Source of the DNA: Ralstonia sp. UNC404CL21Col
GTDB lineage: Bacteria; Pseudomonadota; Gammaproteobacteria; Burkholderiales; Burkholderiaceae
Reading direction: 5' to 3'
NCBI RefSeq assembly: GCF_000620465.1
Contig: NZ_JIBE01000003.1
Span: 992,001 to 1,056,000 of the forward strand
Length of the DNA stretch: 64,000 nt
A program made the translations under genes and the position numbers. Positions 28,514 through 37,892 of this stretch are shown one piece after another; position 1 is the stretch's first letter, and every line of letters starts with the position of its first letter. A model generated the notes under the pieces. The model was given only the letters and a program-made list of their open reading frames with translations, was not told the origin of the DNA and ran no database searches.

Positions 28514-29095
28514 TCAGTACCAGTACCAGCTCGTCTGGCGCCAGACGCCAAGGTACGGATACCCCGAATACCAATAGCCGTAGTAGGTGCTGCGCCATTG
28601 CGCGCGCCACTTGTAGTCGTCTTCGTCGGATTTCTTGGCGGCGCGGGCTTGCTCGAGCAGCTTCTTCGATTCCTTGTCGCCGCGGCTCACGGCAATCGAG
28701 AGCCATTTTTCAGCTTCGCGCGGGTCGGAGCCCATCTCTTCCAGCCCGAACAGGTAGAACGCGCCGAGGGCCTTCTGCGCCTGCAGGTTGCCGTGCTCGG
28801 CCGCCTCGCGCATCCAGTTCAGTGCCTGGTAGCTGTCCTGGCGGACGCCGTCGCCGCGGAAATAGCGCAGGCCCAGGTCGTAGGCAGCCTTGGGTTCTCG
28901 CTTGGCAACTTCCTTGAGGGCAACGATGCGTGGATCTTCGTCGGGGATATTCGCCTGATCGAACGCCACCTGGGCCTTTGGCCGATCGGCACAGCCGCGG
29001 TCGTCGCACACCCTCACCACATCGCTGGGCGGCTGCGGCTGGGCACACGCGGCCAGCATCGACACGACCCCCAACATCAGCAAACGATTCCGCAT
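28514..29095 (-). CDS. Sel1-repeat lipoprotein
   Basis: The 193-residue protein has a lipobox (MLAAC, Cys at 17) and two Sel1-like repeats: AAYDLGLRYFRGDGVRQDSY... and AQKALGAFYLFG... Such TPR-like repeats serve as protein-binding scaffolds. The C-terminus is aromatic (YYGYWYSGYPYLG and SWYWY). Start MRNRLLML at 29095 gives a proper lipoprotein signal; a longer in-frame extension of 40 codons is basic and unconserved. It probably shares a promoter region with the divergent TetR gene at 29423 and precedes the CsgG-like gene. Confidence 0.8.
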   Translation of the reverse strand: MRNRLLMLGVVSMLAACAQPQPPSDVVRVCDDRGCADRPKAQVAFDQANIPDEDPRIVALKEVAKREPKAAYDLGLRYFRGDGVRQDSYQALNWMREAAEHGNLQAQKALGAFYLFGLEEMGSDPREAEKWLSIAVSRGDKESKKLLEQARAAKKSDEDDYKWRAQWRSTYYGYWYSGYPYLGVWRQTSWYWY

Positions 29096-29422
29096 TCGCC
29101 TGACCCCTTTTTTATTGTTGCTGTTGATCGAGAGAAACTCCGTTGACGGCCTGGCAGGTGCCGGTCGTTTTTTGCGATCCCGTTCGCAAAACCGGCGCCG
29201 CCGCATCGGCTGCACAACGCTTTCTCTTCCCCGCTCCGGTAGGATGTGCGGGCTGATGATATAGATCGGTCTACTTTAGCCGGAACCGTGTGCAGTTGTG
29301 TTACCAAAGCGTAAAGCTGACGCGGCAACAACACTCTGCAGCGCACGGCGCGCGGGCCAAATCCACAGGCCGCAAAAAGAGGCCGGTGCTAAGATGCGGC
29401 ACAGCAAACAGGAGAGGTGGCA
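29096..29422. other. Divergent promoter region
   Basis: About 330 bp between the Sel1 lipoprotein (minus) and TetR (plus) starts. It holds the palindrome at 29262-29273 described separately. No reading frame here looks coding. Confidence 0.5.
29262..29273. promoter_or_regulatory. Candidate TetR operator (TAGATCGGTCTA)
   Basis: TAGA and TCTA flank TCGG; this is close to the TAGACC-GGTCTA type palindromes bound by many TetR regulators. It is 149 bp before the TetR start codon and upstream of a TTTAGC-rich sequence. No biochemical proof. Confidence 0.4.
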
Positions 29423-30001
29423 ATGCGCGCAAGCAAGCGCCAACAGGTGGTGGACAAGGCCGGCGAGCTGTTTTCCCAGCACGGCTTCCATCCCGTAGGC
29501 GTCGATTGGATCATCGACGAGTCCGGCGTCGCCCGTATGACGCTGTACCGCCACTTTTCCGGTAAGGATGATCTGATCAAGGAAGTGCTGGAGCAGCGCT
29601 ATACGTACGTCATGGGCAGCATCGCCGAGAAGCTCAGCCCCCTGCCCGACGCTACCGCCCGCCTGAAGGGCATCTTCGACTGGTACGGCGCGTGGTTCCG
29701 CACCCCGGAGTTTGCGGGTTGCCTGTTCGAACGCGCGCTGGCGGAGTTCGGCTCCACCTGCCCCAAGGTGACCGACGTGGCGGTGCGCTACCGCGACGAC
29801 CTGCTCGCCATGATGGAAACGCTGCTCAAGGATGTGGTGCCCGCCAATACGGCACGGCAACTTGCGGGGGTCTACGTGATGCTGCTGTCGGGCGCCACGG
29901 CCGACGCCCGCGCCATCGGCGATCCATCCGTCGCGTCGCAAGCCTGGCACGCCGCCGAAACCCTGCTGAACCAGGCCAAGGCCACCGCGGAAGCGGTCTG
30001 A
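29423..30001 (+). CDS. TetR/AcrR family transcriptional regulator
   Basis: The 192-residue protein has the TetR helix-turn-helix in FHPVGVDWIIDESGVARMTLYRHF (about 21-47), followed by KDDLIKEVL. The effector domain has GCLFERALAEFG. GGAGAGG lies 5-7 nt before ATG 29423, so this start is better than a GTG six bases earlier. It ends 16 bp from the stop of the convergent glycosyltransferase gene. Likely autoregulated through the palindrome at 29262; the target could be elsewhere. Confidence 0.92.
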   Translation: MRASKRQQVVDKAGELFSQHGFHPVGVDWIIDESGVARMTLYRHFSGKDDLIKEVLEQRYTYVMGSIAEKLSPLPDATARLKGIFDWYGAWFRTPEFAGCLFERALAEFGSTCPKVTDVAVRYRDDLLAMMETLLKDVVPANTARQLAGVYVMLLSGATADARAIGDPSVASQAWHAAETLLNQAKATAEAV

Positions 30002-30017
30002 ACGAGCCCGCCACGGG

Positions 30018-30788
30018 CTACCAACGGCGCTGCACCCGCCGTGCAATCATCGACGGCAACCGCAGCATGCCCTCCGCCGTCAGGCGCAGATGCATCCCGA
30101 ACAGCAGGATGTTGTCGCGCAGATACCGGAAATGCGAGACGCCGCCCTCGTGCGCGCGGAAGTAGCGCACCGGCGCCGCCAGCCGGATCGGGCGCACGCC
30201 CGCCCAACATAGGCGCACCGCCGCTTCCGGATCGAAATCGAAACCGCGCATCCATGCCTGCCGGCGCATGATCTCGGCCAGCGGTGCAATCGGATAGACG
30301 CGAAAGCCGAACAACGTATCGCCAATGCCGGCCCACAGCGTTTCGATGTCTGCGCAGCCGTTGGACAGGCGCCGACCCTGCACGCGCACCTGCGGCGCCG
30401 ACGCGTCGAACACCGGTTGGCCGAGGATCATCGCGTCGGGCGCAGCCTGCGAGGCGGCCATGAACTCGGGGATGAGGTCTGCGGGATGCTGGCCATCGGC
30501 GTCCATGGTCAGCACGTAGGAAAAGCCTGCCGCGGCAGCAGCTTCCAGCCCGGCCAGCACGGCCACGCCTTTGCCGCGATTGCGGGGCAGCACGATCACG
30601 CGCAGCCCCGGGTCTTGCGCGGCCATGGCCTGCAGCCGTTCGGTGCTGCCGTCGGTGCTGCCGTCGGCCACCACCCAGACCGGGTTCCACTGCGCACGCG
30701 CGCTGCGCACGGTGTCGTCAACCTTGGGGCCCGGGTTGTAGCTCGGAATCAGAACGAGATGCGTGGTGGAAGCGCCGGTCATCGGCAT
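30018..30788 (-). CDS. Glycosyltransferase family 2
   Basis: The 256-residue protein has a GT-A fold: the N-terminal HLVLIPSYNPGPKVDDTV, WVVADGSTDGST, a VLTMDADGQHPADLIPEF metal-binding DxD, and a late TLFGFRVYPIAPL. It resembles undecaprenyl-phosphate or dolichyl-phosphate type GT2 enzymes, and in aryl-polyene loci a GT2 of this kind attaches the lipid part. It is 54 bp downstream of the ACP gene on the same strand. No TM helices are obvious. Confidence 0.88.
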   Translation of the reverse strand: MPMTGASTTHLVLIPSYNPGPKVDDTVRSARAQWNPVWVVADGSTDGSTERLQAMAAQDPGLRVIVLPRNRGKGVAVLAGLEAAAAAGFSYVLTMDADGQHPADLIPEFMAASQAAPDAMILGQPVFDASAPQVRVQGRRLSNGCADIETLWAGIGDTLFGFRVYPIAPLAEIMRRQAWMRGFDFDPEAAVRLCWAGVRPIRLAAPVRYFRAHEGGVSHFRYLRDNILLFGMHLRLTAEGMLRLPSMIARRVQRRW

Positions 30789-30842
30789 GGCGTCGGTCCG
30801 GCGATACGTTGAAAGCGGAATGCGTCGGGCGCGGGCGCGAGC

Positions 30843-31103
30843 CTATCGCGTGCGGTGCTCTGCCACGTAGGCTGCGAGTGAGCCCAGCGAGGCGAAGATC
30901 TTCTGGTTGTCGGGATTGCCCGAGCGCAGCTCAAAGCCGTATTTCTTGGAGATCAGCAGCGCAACTTCGAGGATATCGATGGAGTCGAGCCCAAAGCCCT
31001 CGCCATACAGCGGTGTGTCCGCCGTCAGGGCATCGAGTTGAATGTCTTCGAGATTCAGTTCGCCGATCATGAGCGCGGCGAGCTCTTTTTCCAGGTCGTT
31101 CAT
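30843..31103 (-). CDS. Acyl carrier protein
   Basis: The 86-residue protein has the phosphopantetheine attachment Ser41 in GFGLDSIDILEVALL. The rest is a typical acidic four-helix ACP. It differs from housekeeping AcpP (no DSL motif), and its neighbourhood makes it the carrier of the polyene/fatty acyl chain. The start at MNDLEKEL is set by the family length; an in-frame ATG eight codons earlier exists. It is transcribed divergently from the rest of the locus. Confidence 0.93.
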   Translation of the reverse strand: MNDLEKELAALMIGELNLEDIQLDALTADTPLYGEGFGLDSIDILEVALLISKKYGFELRSGNPDNQKIFASLGSLAAYVAEHRTR

Positions 31104-31445
31104 CGGTCTTGCAACCACAGGCGGCATGTAGCGGGGATTGCGGCCAGAGCCAACGACGTTTCCTTGCGCGAAGCCCCTGCCTTGTCCAGCCCAGCCTGTG
31201 AAGGGGGTCGTTTAAGCTACGCGGATTCTAGACGAAGGGTTACACCCCGTATAGCGCGAAACCGTGACAAAGACTGCATATCGCGGCGTGTGCAGAAGTG
31301 ACGCAAACGATTCAACGGCTGGTGTGGCGCCGTAAACCGGCAAGGCTCGGCACAGCAGGGCCAGCCCGGCGCGTACATCCGGTTACAAACACGCGGCGCC
31401 CGGCGCGGGCGAGACACGCCTGGAGCCCTAGAATGTGGCCGCCCT
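31104..31445. other. Divergent intergenic region of the polyene-like locus
   Basis: About 340 bp between the ACP gene (minus) and the COG4648-like membrane protein (plus). It must hold the promoters of both halves of the locus. I saw no clear box, hairpin or coding frame. Confidence 0.5.
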
Positions 31446-32183
31446 ATGAGGAAACTGCCCGCCCCCGACGACCACAATGCACCGCGGCCTCTTCCAACGC
31501 CTTCTGCCATGCACCGATTGACCGCCTTTGCGCGCGGCGCTGCGGGCGTGGGCGCCGTGGTGGCGTATCAGGTTGGCGCGCATTACGCAGCGGCCACGCC
31601 GGGTGCGCACGGCTTGGGCCTGGCGATGGCCCTGGTGCCGCCGTTGGCAATTGCGCTGGTGGCGGCCACGCGTTCCCGGCATCGTGCAAAGCTGTTGCCG
31701 CTTTGGCTGCTCGTGTGCGGCGCACTGTGGATGGCGCGCGCACCGCTGGCCGCGCATTTTGACTGGGGGCTGTATCTCGAACACGCAAGCTTCAACCTGA
31801 TGATGGCCTACGTGTTCGGCCGCACGCTGGCGGCGGGGCGCGAGCCGCTGTGCACGCGCTTTGCCCACATGGTGCACGGCACGCTGACGCCGCGCATTGC
31901 GCGTTACTCGCGGCGCATCACTCTGGCGTGGACCCTGTTTTTCCTGGCGACCGCCGCCGTATCCACGCTGCTGTTTGCCACGGCATCGACCGTCACGTGG
32001 TCGACGTTTGCGAACTATCTTTCGCTGCCGTTGGTGGGCGTGATGTTCGTGGCGGAATACCTCTGCCGCCGCATCGTGCTGCGCGGCGAGCCGCGCTCCA
32101 GCCTGTTCGATGCGGTGCGCGCGTATCGACAATCGGAACAATCCGGGCACGCAGCGCCCATCGCCACAGAGCGCCCCCGCTGA
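31446..32183 (+). CDS. COG4648-like membrane protein of aryl-polyene-type loci
   Basis: The 245-residue protein has about six hydrophobic segments, with a WLLVCGALWMARAPL, YLEHASFNLMMAYVFGRTL and ARYSRRITLAWTLFFL run of helices typical of the membrane protein found next to the acyl-ACP ligase in aryl-polyene clusters. Its function is unknown; it may hold the biosynthetic enzymes at the membrane. The start might be at the internal Met at residue 22 (MHRLTAF). It is followed after 25 bp by the ligase gene. Confidence 0.78.
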   Translation: MRKLPAPDDHNAPRPLPTPSAMHRLTAFARGAAGVGAVVAYQVGAHYAAATPGAHGLGLAMALVPPLAIALVAATRSRHRAKLLPLWLLVCGALWMARAPLAAHFDWGLYLEHASFNLMMAYVFGRTLAAGREPLCTRFAHMVHGTLTPRIARYSRRITLAWTLFFLATAAVSTLLFATASTVTWSTFANYLSLPLVGVMFVAEYLCRRIVLRGEPRSSLFDAVRAYRQSEQSGHAAPIATERPR

Positions 32184-32208
32184 ACCCACTCGCTCCAAGA
32201 TTCACTTC

Positions 32209-33906
32209 ATGCCGACTTACCCGCTGGTCTCCCATTCAACACTCGACCGCACGCTCGCCTGGCGTGACGGCGCGCCCGTCTCTGCACGTGCGTTCCTGGC
32301 CGATGTGATGGCGCTGGCCCCAATGCTGCCGCCCGGCGCCCACGTATTCAATGCCTGCGCAGACCGTTACCGCTTTGCCGTCGGCCTGTGCGCGACGCTG
32401 GTGGCCGGCAAGATCAGCCTGCTGCCGCCCATGCAGACGCCGCAGATGGTGCGGCAGCTTTCGGCATTCGCGCCGGACGTGTTCTGCCTGCACGACGCGG
32501 CGGCCTGCCCCGTCGACCTGCCGGGCTTTCGTTATCCCGATGCGTTGGATGCCGACACCGCGCCCATCGACGTGCCGCAGATCGACGCCTCGCAAATCAT
32601 GGCGGTGCTGTTCACGTCCGGCTCGACGGGCACGCCAGTGCCGCATCGCAAGACGTGGGGCGCGCTGGTGCGCTGCATGCGCACGGCCGTCGACCATCTC
32701 GGCCTGGGCGACGGGCGCGCGTTCACGCTGGTCGGCACCGTGCCGGCGCAGCACATGTACGGCTTTGAGGTGACGGTGCTGCTGGCGCTGCAAGGCGGCC
32801 TGGCGTTCAGCAACCGGCAGCCGTTCTATCCGGCGGACATTCGCGAGGCGCTGGACGCCGTACCGCAGCCGCGCGTGCTGGTGACCTCGCCGGTGCATCT
32901 GCGGGCGCTGTTGGCATCGGAGCCCGCGTTGCCGAGCGCATCGCTCGTGCTGTCGGCGACTGCGCCGCTGTCGGAAGCGCTGGCGCGGGAGGCCGAGACG
33001 CGCCTGTCCGCGCCGCTCCTGGAGATTTACGGCAGCACCGAAACCGGCCAGGTTGCGACGCGCCGCACCGCGCAGGAAACCGCGTGGCACCTGTACCCCG
33101 ATGTCCGCATGGAGTCGCGCCCCGGCACGCCGCAAGACGACGGCCCGACGGTGTGGGTCTACGGCGGACACGTCGAAGCCGCGGTGCCGATGGGAGATGT
33201 GATCGAGCTGATCGACGAGACACATTTTCTGCTGCACGGGCGCAAGGCTGACCTGATCAACATTGCCGGCAAGCGGTCGTCGCTGGCGTATCTGAACCAC
33301 CAGCTCAATGCGATTGCGGGCGTGGAGGATGGTGTCTTCTACATGCCGGACGATGCGCCCGCGGCGCCGCACGCGCACGGCAGCGCGGCGGTCACGCGCC
33401 TCGTGGCGCTGGTTGTGGCGCCGGGCCTGAGCGCGGCGGACGTGCTGCGCGCCCTGCACGACCGCATCGATGCAGCATTTCTGCCGCGCCCGCTGCTGCT
33501 GGTGGACGCGCTGCCACGCAACGAGACCGGCAAACTGCCCCGCGATGTGCTGGCCGCGCTCGTCGCACAGCATTCGAATCGCAGCCCAGACAAGCCCGCC
33601 ATGCGTTTCACCATCGCTGCGGATCACCCGGCGCTGCCGGGGCACTTTCCCGGTCACCCGATCGTCCCGGGCGTGGTGCTGCTCGACCATGCGCTCCACA
33701 CGATCGGTGCGGCACTGGGCCGCTCGTTGGATGCCTGCAAAATCAGCTCGGCCAAGTTTCTCAGTCCTGCGGCACCCGGGGAATGGCTCGACCTCGCATT
33801 CGAGACGACAGCCAGCAATGCCGTGCGCTTCACCATCCGCGCAGGCGCGCGTGAAGTGGCCAGCGGCGTGCTGTCCGCATCCGCGTCGGAGGGCGTTGCC
33901 GCATGA
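32209..33906 (+). CDS. Acyl-ACP ligase fused to hotdog-fold dehydratase (aryl-polyene type)
   Basis: The 565-residue fusion has an AMP-forming ligase domain (about 1-450) with FTSGSTGTPVPHRK, EIYGSTETGQVATRR and a terminal lysine motif NETGKLPRDVL. A FabA/FabZ-like hotdog domain (about 460-565) follows, with DHPALPGHFPGHPIVPGV. The N-terminal half activates the starter or intermediate acid; the C-terminal half could dehydrate 3-hydroxyacyl-ACP. Its stop overlaps the next gene by four bases (ATGA). The start ATG at 32209 avoids a 33-codon extension that overlaps the previous gene. Confidence 0.9.
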   Translation: MPTYPLVSHSTLDRTLAWRDGAPVSARAFLADVMALAPMLPPGAHVFNACADRYRFAVGLCATLVAGKISLLPPMQTPQMVRQLSAFAPDVFCLHDAAACPVDLPGFRYPDALDADTAPIDVPQIDASQIMAVLFTSGSTGTPVPHRKTWGALVRCMRTAVDHLGLGDGRAFTLVGTVPAQHMYGFEVTVLLALQGGLAFSNRQPFYPADIREALDAVPQPRVLVTSPVHLRALLASEPALPSASLVLSATAPLSEALAREAETRLSAPLLEIYGSTETGQVATRRTAQETAWHLYPDVRMESRPGTPQDDGPTVWVYGGHVEAAVPMGDVIELIDETHFLLHGRKADLINIAGKRSSLAYLNHQLNAIAGVEDGVFYMPDDAPAAPHAHGSAAVTRLVALVVAPGLSAADVLRALHDRIDAAFLPRPLLLVDALPRNETGKLPRDVLAALVAQHSNRSPDKPAMRFTIAADHPALPGHFPGHPIVPGVVLLDHALHTIGAALGRSLDACKISSAKFLSPAAPGEWLDLAFETTASNAVRFTIRAGAREVASGVLSASASEGVAA

Positions 33907-34865
33907 AGCGCCCCGACTGGGCCGAGCGTCCGGAGCGCAGCAACCTCGCGCTACTGCGCCTGATGACGTGGCTGTCGCTGCGGCTGGGGCGGCCGTTCGG
34001 CCGTGTCCTGTTGCGGCTGATTGCGGTGTATTTCGTCGCGGCGTCGCCTGCGGCGCGGCGTGCTTCGCGTGACTATCTGCAACGCGCACTCGGCCGGCCC
34101 GCAACGCTGCGTGAGGTGTTCGGCCACATGTTCACCTTCGCCACGACCATCCATGACCGCATCTACCTGATCAGCGGTCGCTTCGATCTGTTCGACATCC
34201 ATTTGCAGGGCCAGCACCACGTGCACGACGTGCTGGCGCAGGGGCGCGGTGCGTTCCTGCTGGGCGCGCACCTGGGCAGCTTCGAGGTGGTGCGCGCGCT
34301 CGGCCGCACAGTGCCCGACCTACGCGTGGCCGTCGCCATGTACGAAGAGAACGCACGCAACATCAACGCTGCGGTTGCCGCCATCAACCCGGCGGCGGCG
34401 CCGGAGGTCATTCCGCTGGGCCGCGTAGACGCCATGCTGCAAGTGCGCGAAGCGCTGGACGACAACCGCCTCGTCGGCATGCTGGCCGATCGCACGCTGT
34501 TGCGCGATGCGGGGCCGTCCGTTCAGCAGATGGATTTTCTGGGCAGCCCTGCAGCGTTTCCGCTGGGGCCGTTGCACATGGCGGCCATGTTGAAGCGCCC
34601 CGTGCTGTTCATGACGGGGCTGCACCTCGGTGGCAATCGCTACGCCGTACACTTCGATCCGTTGGCGGACTTCACCGATGTGCGCCGCGAAGATCGCGCC
34701 GCCGCCGTGCAAGCCGCCCTCGCCCGCTATGTGGAACGCGTTGAGCACTACTGCCGCGTCGCGCCCTGCAACTGGTTCAACTACTTCGACTTCTGGCAGG
34801 ATGCCGACACAGCCGATGCGCAGGATCACGCCCCCGCCGAGCGCCAGACCACCCCAACGCCATGA
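33903..34865 (+). CDS. Lysophospholipid acyltransferase-like protein (LPLAT, COG4261 type)
   Basis: The 320-residue protein has the acyltransferase block GAFLLGAHLGSFEVVRALG (HX3-5 type His motif), followed by LRVAVAMYEENARNINAAV and MLADRTLLRDAGPSVQQMDFLG, as in HtrB/LpxL-type enzymes and the APE acyltransferase. It is a soluble or peripheral membrane enzyme (a short hydrophobic stretch near residues 24-40). It probably transfers the finished acyl chain to a glycolipid acceptor. Overlaps of four bases with both neighbours show tight coupling. Confidence 0.9.
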   Translation: MKRPDWAERPERSNLALLRLMTWLSLRLGRPFGRVLLRLIAVYFVAASPAARRASRDYLQRALGRPATLREVFGHMFTFATTIHDRIYLISGRFDLFDIHLQGQHHVHDVLAQGRGAFLLGAHLGSFEVVRALGRTVPDLRVAVAMYEENARNINAAVAAINPAAAPEVIPLGRVDAMLQVREALDDNRLVGMLADRTLLRDAGPSVQQMDFLGSPAAFPLGPLHMAAMLKRPVLFMTGLHLGGNRYAVHFDPLADFTDVRREDRAAAVQAALARYVERVEHYCRVAPCNWFNYFDFWQDADTADAQDHAPAERQTTPTP

Positions 34866-35458
34866 CTGCAACGCGCCTATTCCTCCGCGCCTTTCTGGCC
34901 ATGCTCGCAGCCAGCCTGTTGGCTGCGACCGCCCACGCCGCAGATACCGCCTGGACGCTCGACCAACTGATGTCGACGCTCGCACGCAACAAGTCGGGAC
35001 GCGCGACGTTCACGGAAACAAAGACGCTCTCAATCGCGGCGCAGCCCATCGAATCCTCTGGCGAGCTGGTGTTCGTCGCGCCCGATCATCTGGAAAAGCG
35101 CACCCTGGCGCCGAAGCCCGAGCACCTCGTGATTGACGGCGACAAGCTGACCGTGGAGCGCAATCAGCGCAAGTTCACGATGCCGCTGTCGCAGTACCCC
35201 GAGCTGGGCGCCTTTATCGAGAGCATCCGCGCGACGCTGGCGGGTAACCGCTACGCGCTCGAGGCGATCTACAAAGTCGCCATCGCGGGCCACGGCGATG
35301 ACTGGACGCTCACGCTTTCGCCGCTCGACGCACGCATGCAGAAGGTCGTCAGCACCATCACGCTGGAAGGCACGCGCGATGTACTGCGCAGCGTCGCCAT
35401 CCGCCAGGCCGACGGCGATCATTCGCTGATGCGCCTGCAACGCGTGCCCGGCAACTGA
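34862..35458 (+). CDS. LolA-like periplasmic carrier
   Basis: The 198-residue protein has a signal peptide ending in AHAA (about residue 27). The rest is a LolA-like fold: LDQLMSTLARNKSGRATFTETKTL, SGELVFVAPDHLEKRTLAPK, LVIDGDKLTVER. In aryl-polyene and related loci this protein is thought to carry the lipid product across the periplasm, by analogy with LolA. ATGA overlap with the acyltransferase gene. Confidence 0.9.
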   Translation: MTATRLFLRAFLAMLAASLLAATAHAADTAWTLDQLMSTLARNKSGRATFTETKTLSIAAQPIESSGELVFVAPDHLEKRTLAPKPEHLVIDGDKLTVERNQRKFTMPLSQYPELGAFIESIRATLAGNRYALEAIYKVAIAGHGDDWTLTLSPLDARMQKVVSTITLEGTRDVLRSVAIRQADGDHSLMRLQRVPGN

Positions 35459-35471
35459 GGACGGCGCGCAC

Positions 35472-37892
35472 ATGAAACGCTTGCACGCCCTGCGTCGGCC
35501 TGCGGTGCTGGTCTGGTTGACCGGCCTGCTGCTGTGCGCGGTCGTGATCGGGCGTACCCGCTTTACGGCGGACTTGTCGGCGTTCCTGCCGCGATCGCCG
35601 AGTGCGGAGCAGCGTGTGCTGGTCGACCAGTTGCGCGAGGGGCTGGTGTCGCGGCTCATCCTCGTCGGCATTGAGGGCGGCGACGCGGCCACCCGCGCAA
35701 CGCTGTCAAAGCAGCTGGCCGCCACGCTGCGTGCCGACGCACGGTTCAGTGCCGTCAATAACGGCGAGCCCGTGAGCGAGGCGCGCGACCGGCAGTTCGT
35801 CTTCGACCACCGCTATGTGCTCAGCCCCGCGGTCACGCCACAGCGCTTTTCCACCGAAGGGCTGCACGCGGCGCTGGGCGAAAGTCTGGATCTGCTGAGT
35901 TCATCGGCCGGGCTCGTCGCCAAGACCATGCTGCCGCGCGATCCGACGGGCGAGGTGGCGGCGCTCGTCGGCCAGCTCGACAACACGGCGCTACCGTCGT
36001 CGATGCATGGCGTGTGGGCATCGCGCGATGGCCAGCGCGCCGTCCTGGTCGTGCAGACAACGGCTGCCGGCTCCGACACCGATGCGCAGGCGCAGGCCAT
36101 CGATACCGTGCGCCGCGCATTCGAGGCGGCCGCCCGCACCGTGCCGAACGCGACGTCAACGCGCATCGTGATGACGGGCCCGGGCGTGTTCTCCGTCGAT
36201 TCGCGCGACACCATCAAGCACGACGTCGAGCGGCTTTCCGCCGTCAGCCTCGTGCTGGTGGTGGCACTGCTGCTGACGGTGTACCGCTCGCCGCGTACCG
36301 TGGCGCTGGGATTGCTGCCGGTGCTGTCGGGTGTGGCGGCGGGCGTGGCGGCCGTCAGCCTGACGTTCGGCGCGGTGCATGGGCTCACGCTCGGGTTCGG
36401 CACCACGCTCATCGGCGAGGCGGTCGACTATTCGATCTACCTGTTTGTGCAATCCGCCCGCTTGCGCGGCGCCACCGCCAATGACAGCCTGCGCGCATGG
36501 ATTGCCACGTACTGGCCGACCATCCGCCTGGGTGTGCTGACCTCGGTGTGCGGCTTTGCGTCGATGCTGTTCTCGGGCTTTCCGGGGCTGGTGCAGCTGG
36601 GGCTGTATTCAATCGTCGGATTGGTGACGGCCGCGCTGGTGACGCGCTATGTGCTGCCGCATCTGCGGGGTGCAGAAGGGGCAACGCGCGATGTGTCACG
36701 CGTGGGCGCGTGGCTGGCGCGGGCGACGTCTGCCGCACCGCGCCTGCGCTGGCTGTTGGCGGCGGTGCTCATCGGTGCATGCACGACACTTGCGCTGCAT
36801 CGCGATGGCTTGTGGAGCCGCGAACTCGCCGCGCTGAGCCCCGTCCCCGCAAAGAGCCAGGCGCTCGACGCCAGCCTGCGCGCAGACGTGGGCGCACCCG
36901 ATGTGCGCTATCTGGTGGTGATCCCGGCCGCAACGGAACAGGCCGCGCTGGAAGGCGCCGAGAAGATCGCCGCGCAACTGCAGCCGCTGGTGGACAACGG
37001 CGTGCTCGCCGGCTTCGAAAATCCCGCGCGTTATCTGCCGAGCGATGCCACGCAGCAAGCGCGCCTTGCAAGCCTGCCCCCCGCCGATGCGCTGGCCGCC
37101 CGCATGCGCAGCGCCGTTGAAGATCAGCCGATCCGCGTGAAGCCCGATCTCTTCGCCCCGTTCATCGCCGATGTGGAGGCGGCACGCACGCAGCCCCTTT
37201 TGCGGCGTGCAGACCTGAAGGGCACGTCGATGGCATTGGCGGTGGACGCGCTGCTGACCGAGCGCGCCGGGCAATGGAGCGCCATGCTGCCACTGCGTGC
37301 ACCAGCGGCCGCGCCGGCCACTGCAAATAACGCCACAAATCGTCCCAGCCTGGACGCCGCCCCGATTCGCTCCGCCGTCGCACAAGCGAACGTGCCCGGC
37401 GCGCTCTTCGTCGACATGAAGGCCGAAGCCGATCGGCTGTACGTGGATTACGTGCGGGAAGACCTGCGCCTCTCGCTCGCGGGTTTTGCGGCGATCGCGT
37501 TGCTGCTGCTTGTGGCGCTGCGCTCACCGCAGCGGACGCTCCGCGCGTTGGCGCCCCTGGTGGCGGCGGTGCTGGTGGTGACGGCCGGCTTTGCGGTGGC
37601 ACGCGTGCCGCTGACCATCCTGCATCTGGTCGGCATGCTGCTGATCGTGGCCGTGGGCTCGAACTACGCGCTGTTCTTCAATCAACGCACGCAGGCCATT
37701 GCGCCGCAGACGCTGGTGTCACTGCTGGTGGCCAACCTGGCGACGGTGGCCGGCTTCGGCCTCCTGGCGTTTTCCCGCGTGCCGATGCTCGAAACCTTCG
37801 GGCTGACCGTCGGCCCGGGCGCCATGCTTGCGCTGGTGTTTGCCGCCATCCTGGCGCCACGCGCCCATCACGATCAGCACGCCGCCGCATGA
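35472..37892 (+). CDS. MMPL/RND-family exporter
   Basis: The 806-residue inner-membrane protein has two repeated halves, each with a large periplasmic loop and a block of TM helices (about 250-430 and 650-800). Family patterns include TTLIGEAVDYSIYLFV in the first half, and MLLIVAVGSNYALFFNQ in the second, both near the proton-relay Asp/Tyr or Asn region. It is the likely exporter of the polyene or acyl-lipid product, working with the LolA-like protein. It overlaps the next gene by four bases. Confidence 0.92.
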   Translation: MKRLHALRRPAVLVWLTGLLLCAVVIGRTRFTADLSAFLPRSPSAEQRVLVDQLREGLVSRLILVGIEGGDAATRATLSKQLAATLRADARFSAVNNGEPVSEARDRQFVFDHRYVLSPAVTPQRFSTEGLHAALGESLDLLSSSAGLVAKTMLPRDPTGEVAALVGQLDNTALPSSMHGVWASRDGQRAVLVVQTTAAGSDTDAQAQAIDTVRRAFEAAARTVPNATSTRIVMTGPGVFSVDSRDTIKHDVERLSAVSLVLVVALLLTVYRSPRTVALGLLPVLSGVAAGVAAVSLTFGAVHGLTLGFGTTLIGEAVDYSIYLFVQSARLRGATANDSLRAWIATYWPTIRLGVLTSVCGFASMLFSGFPGLVQLGLYSIVGLVTAALVTRYVLPHLRGAEGATRDVSRVGAWLARATSAAPRLRWLLAAVLIGACTTLALHRDGLWSRELAALSPVPAKSQALDASLRADVGAPDVRYLVVIPAATEQAALEGAEKIAAQLQPLVDNGVLAGFENPARYLPSDATQQARLASLPPADALAARMRSAVEDQPIRVKPDLFAPFIADVEAARTQPLLRRADLKGTSMALAVDALLTERAGQWSAMLPLRAPAAAPATANNATNRPSLDAAPIRSAVAQANVPGALFVDMKAEADRLYVDYVREDLRLSLAGFAAIALLLLVALRSPQRTLRALAPLVAAVLVVTAGFAVARVPLTILHLVGMLLIVAVGSNYALFFNQRTQAIAPQTLVSLLVANLATVAGFGLLAFSRVPMLETFGLTVGPGAMLALVFAAILAPRAHHDQHAAA

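Noticed and set aside
32236-34104. 622-codon minus-strand frame
   Set aside because: Shadow of the ligase-dehydratase fusion and acyltransferase genes.
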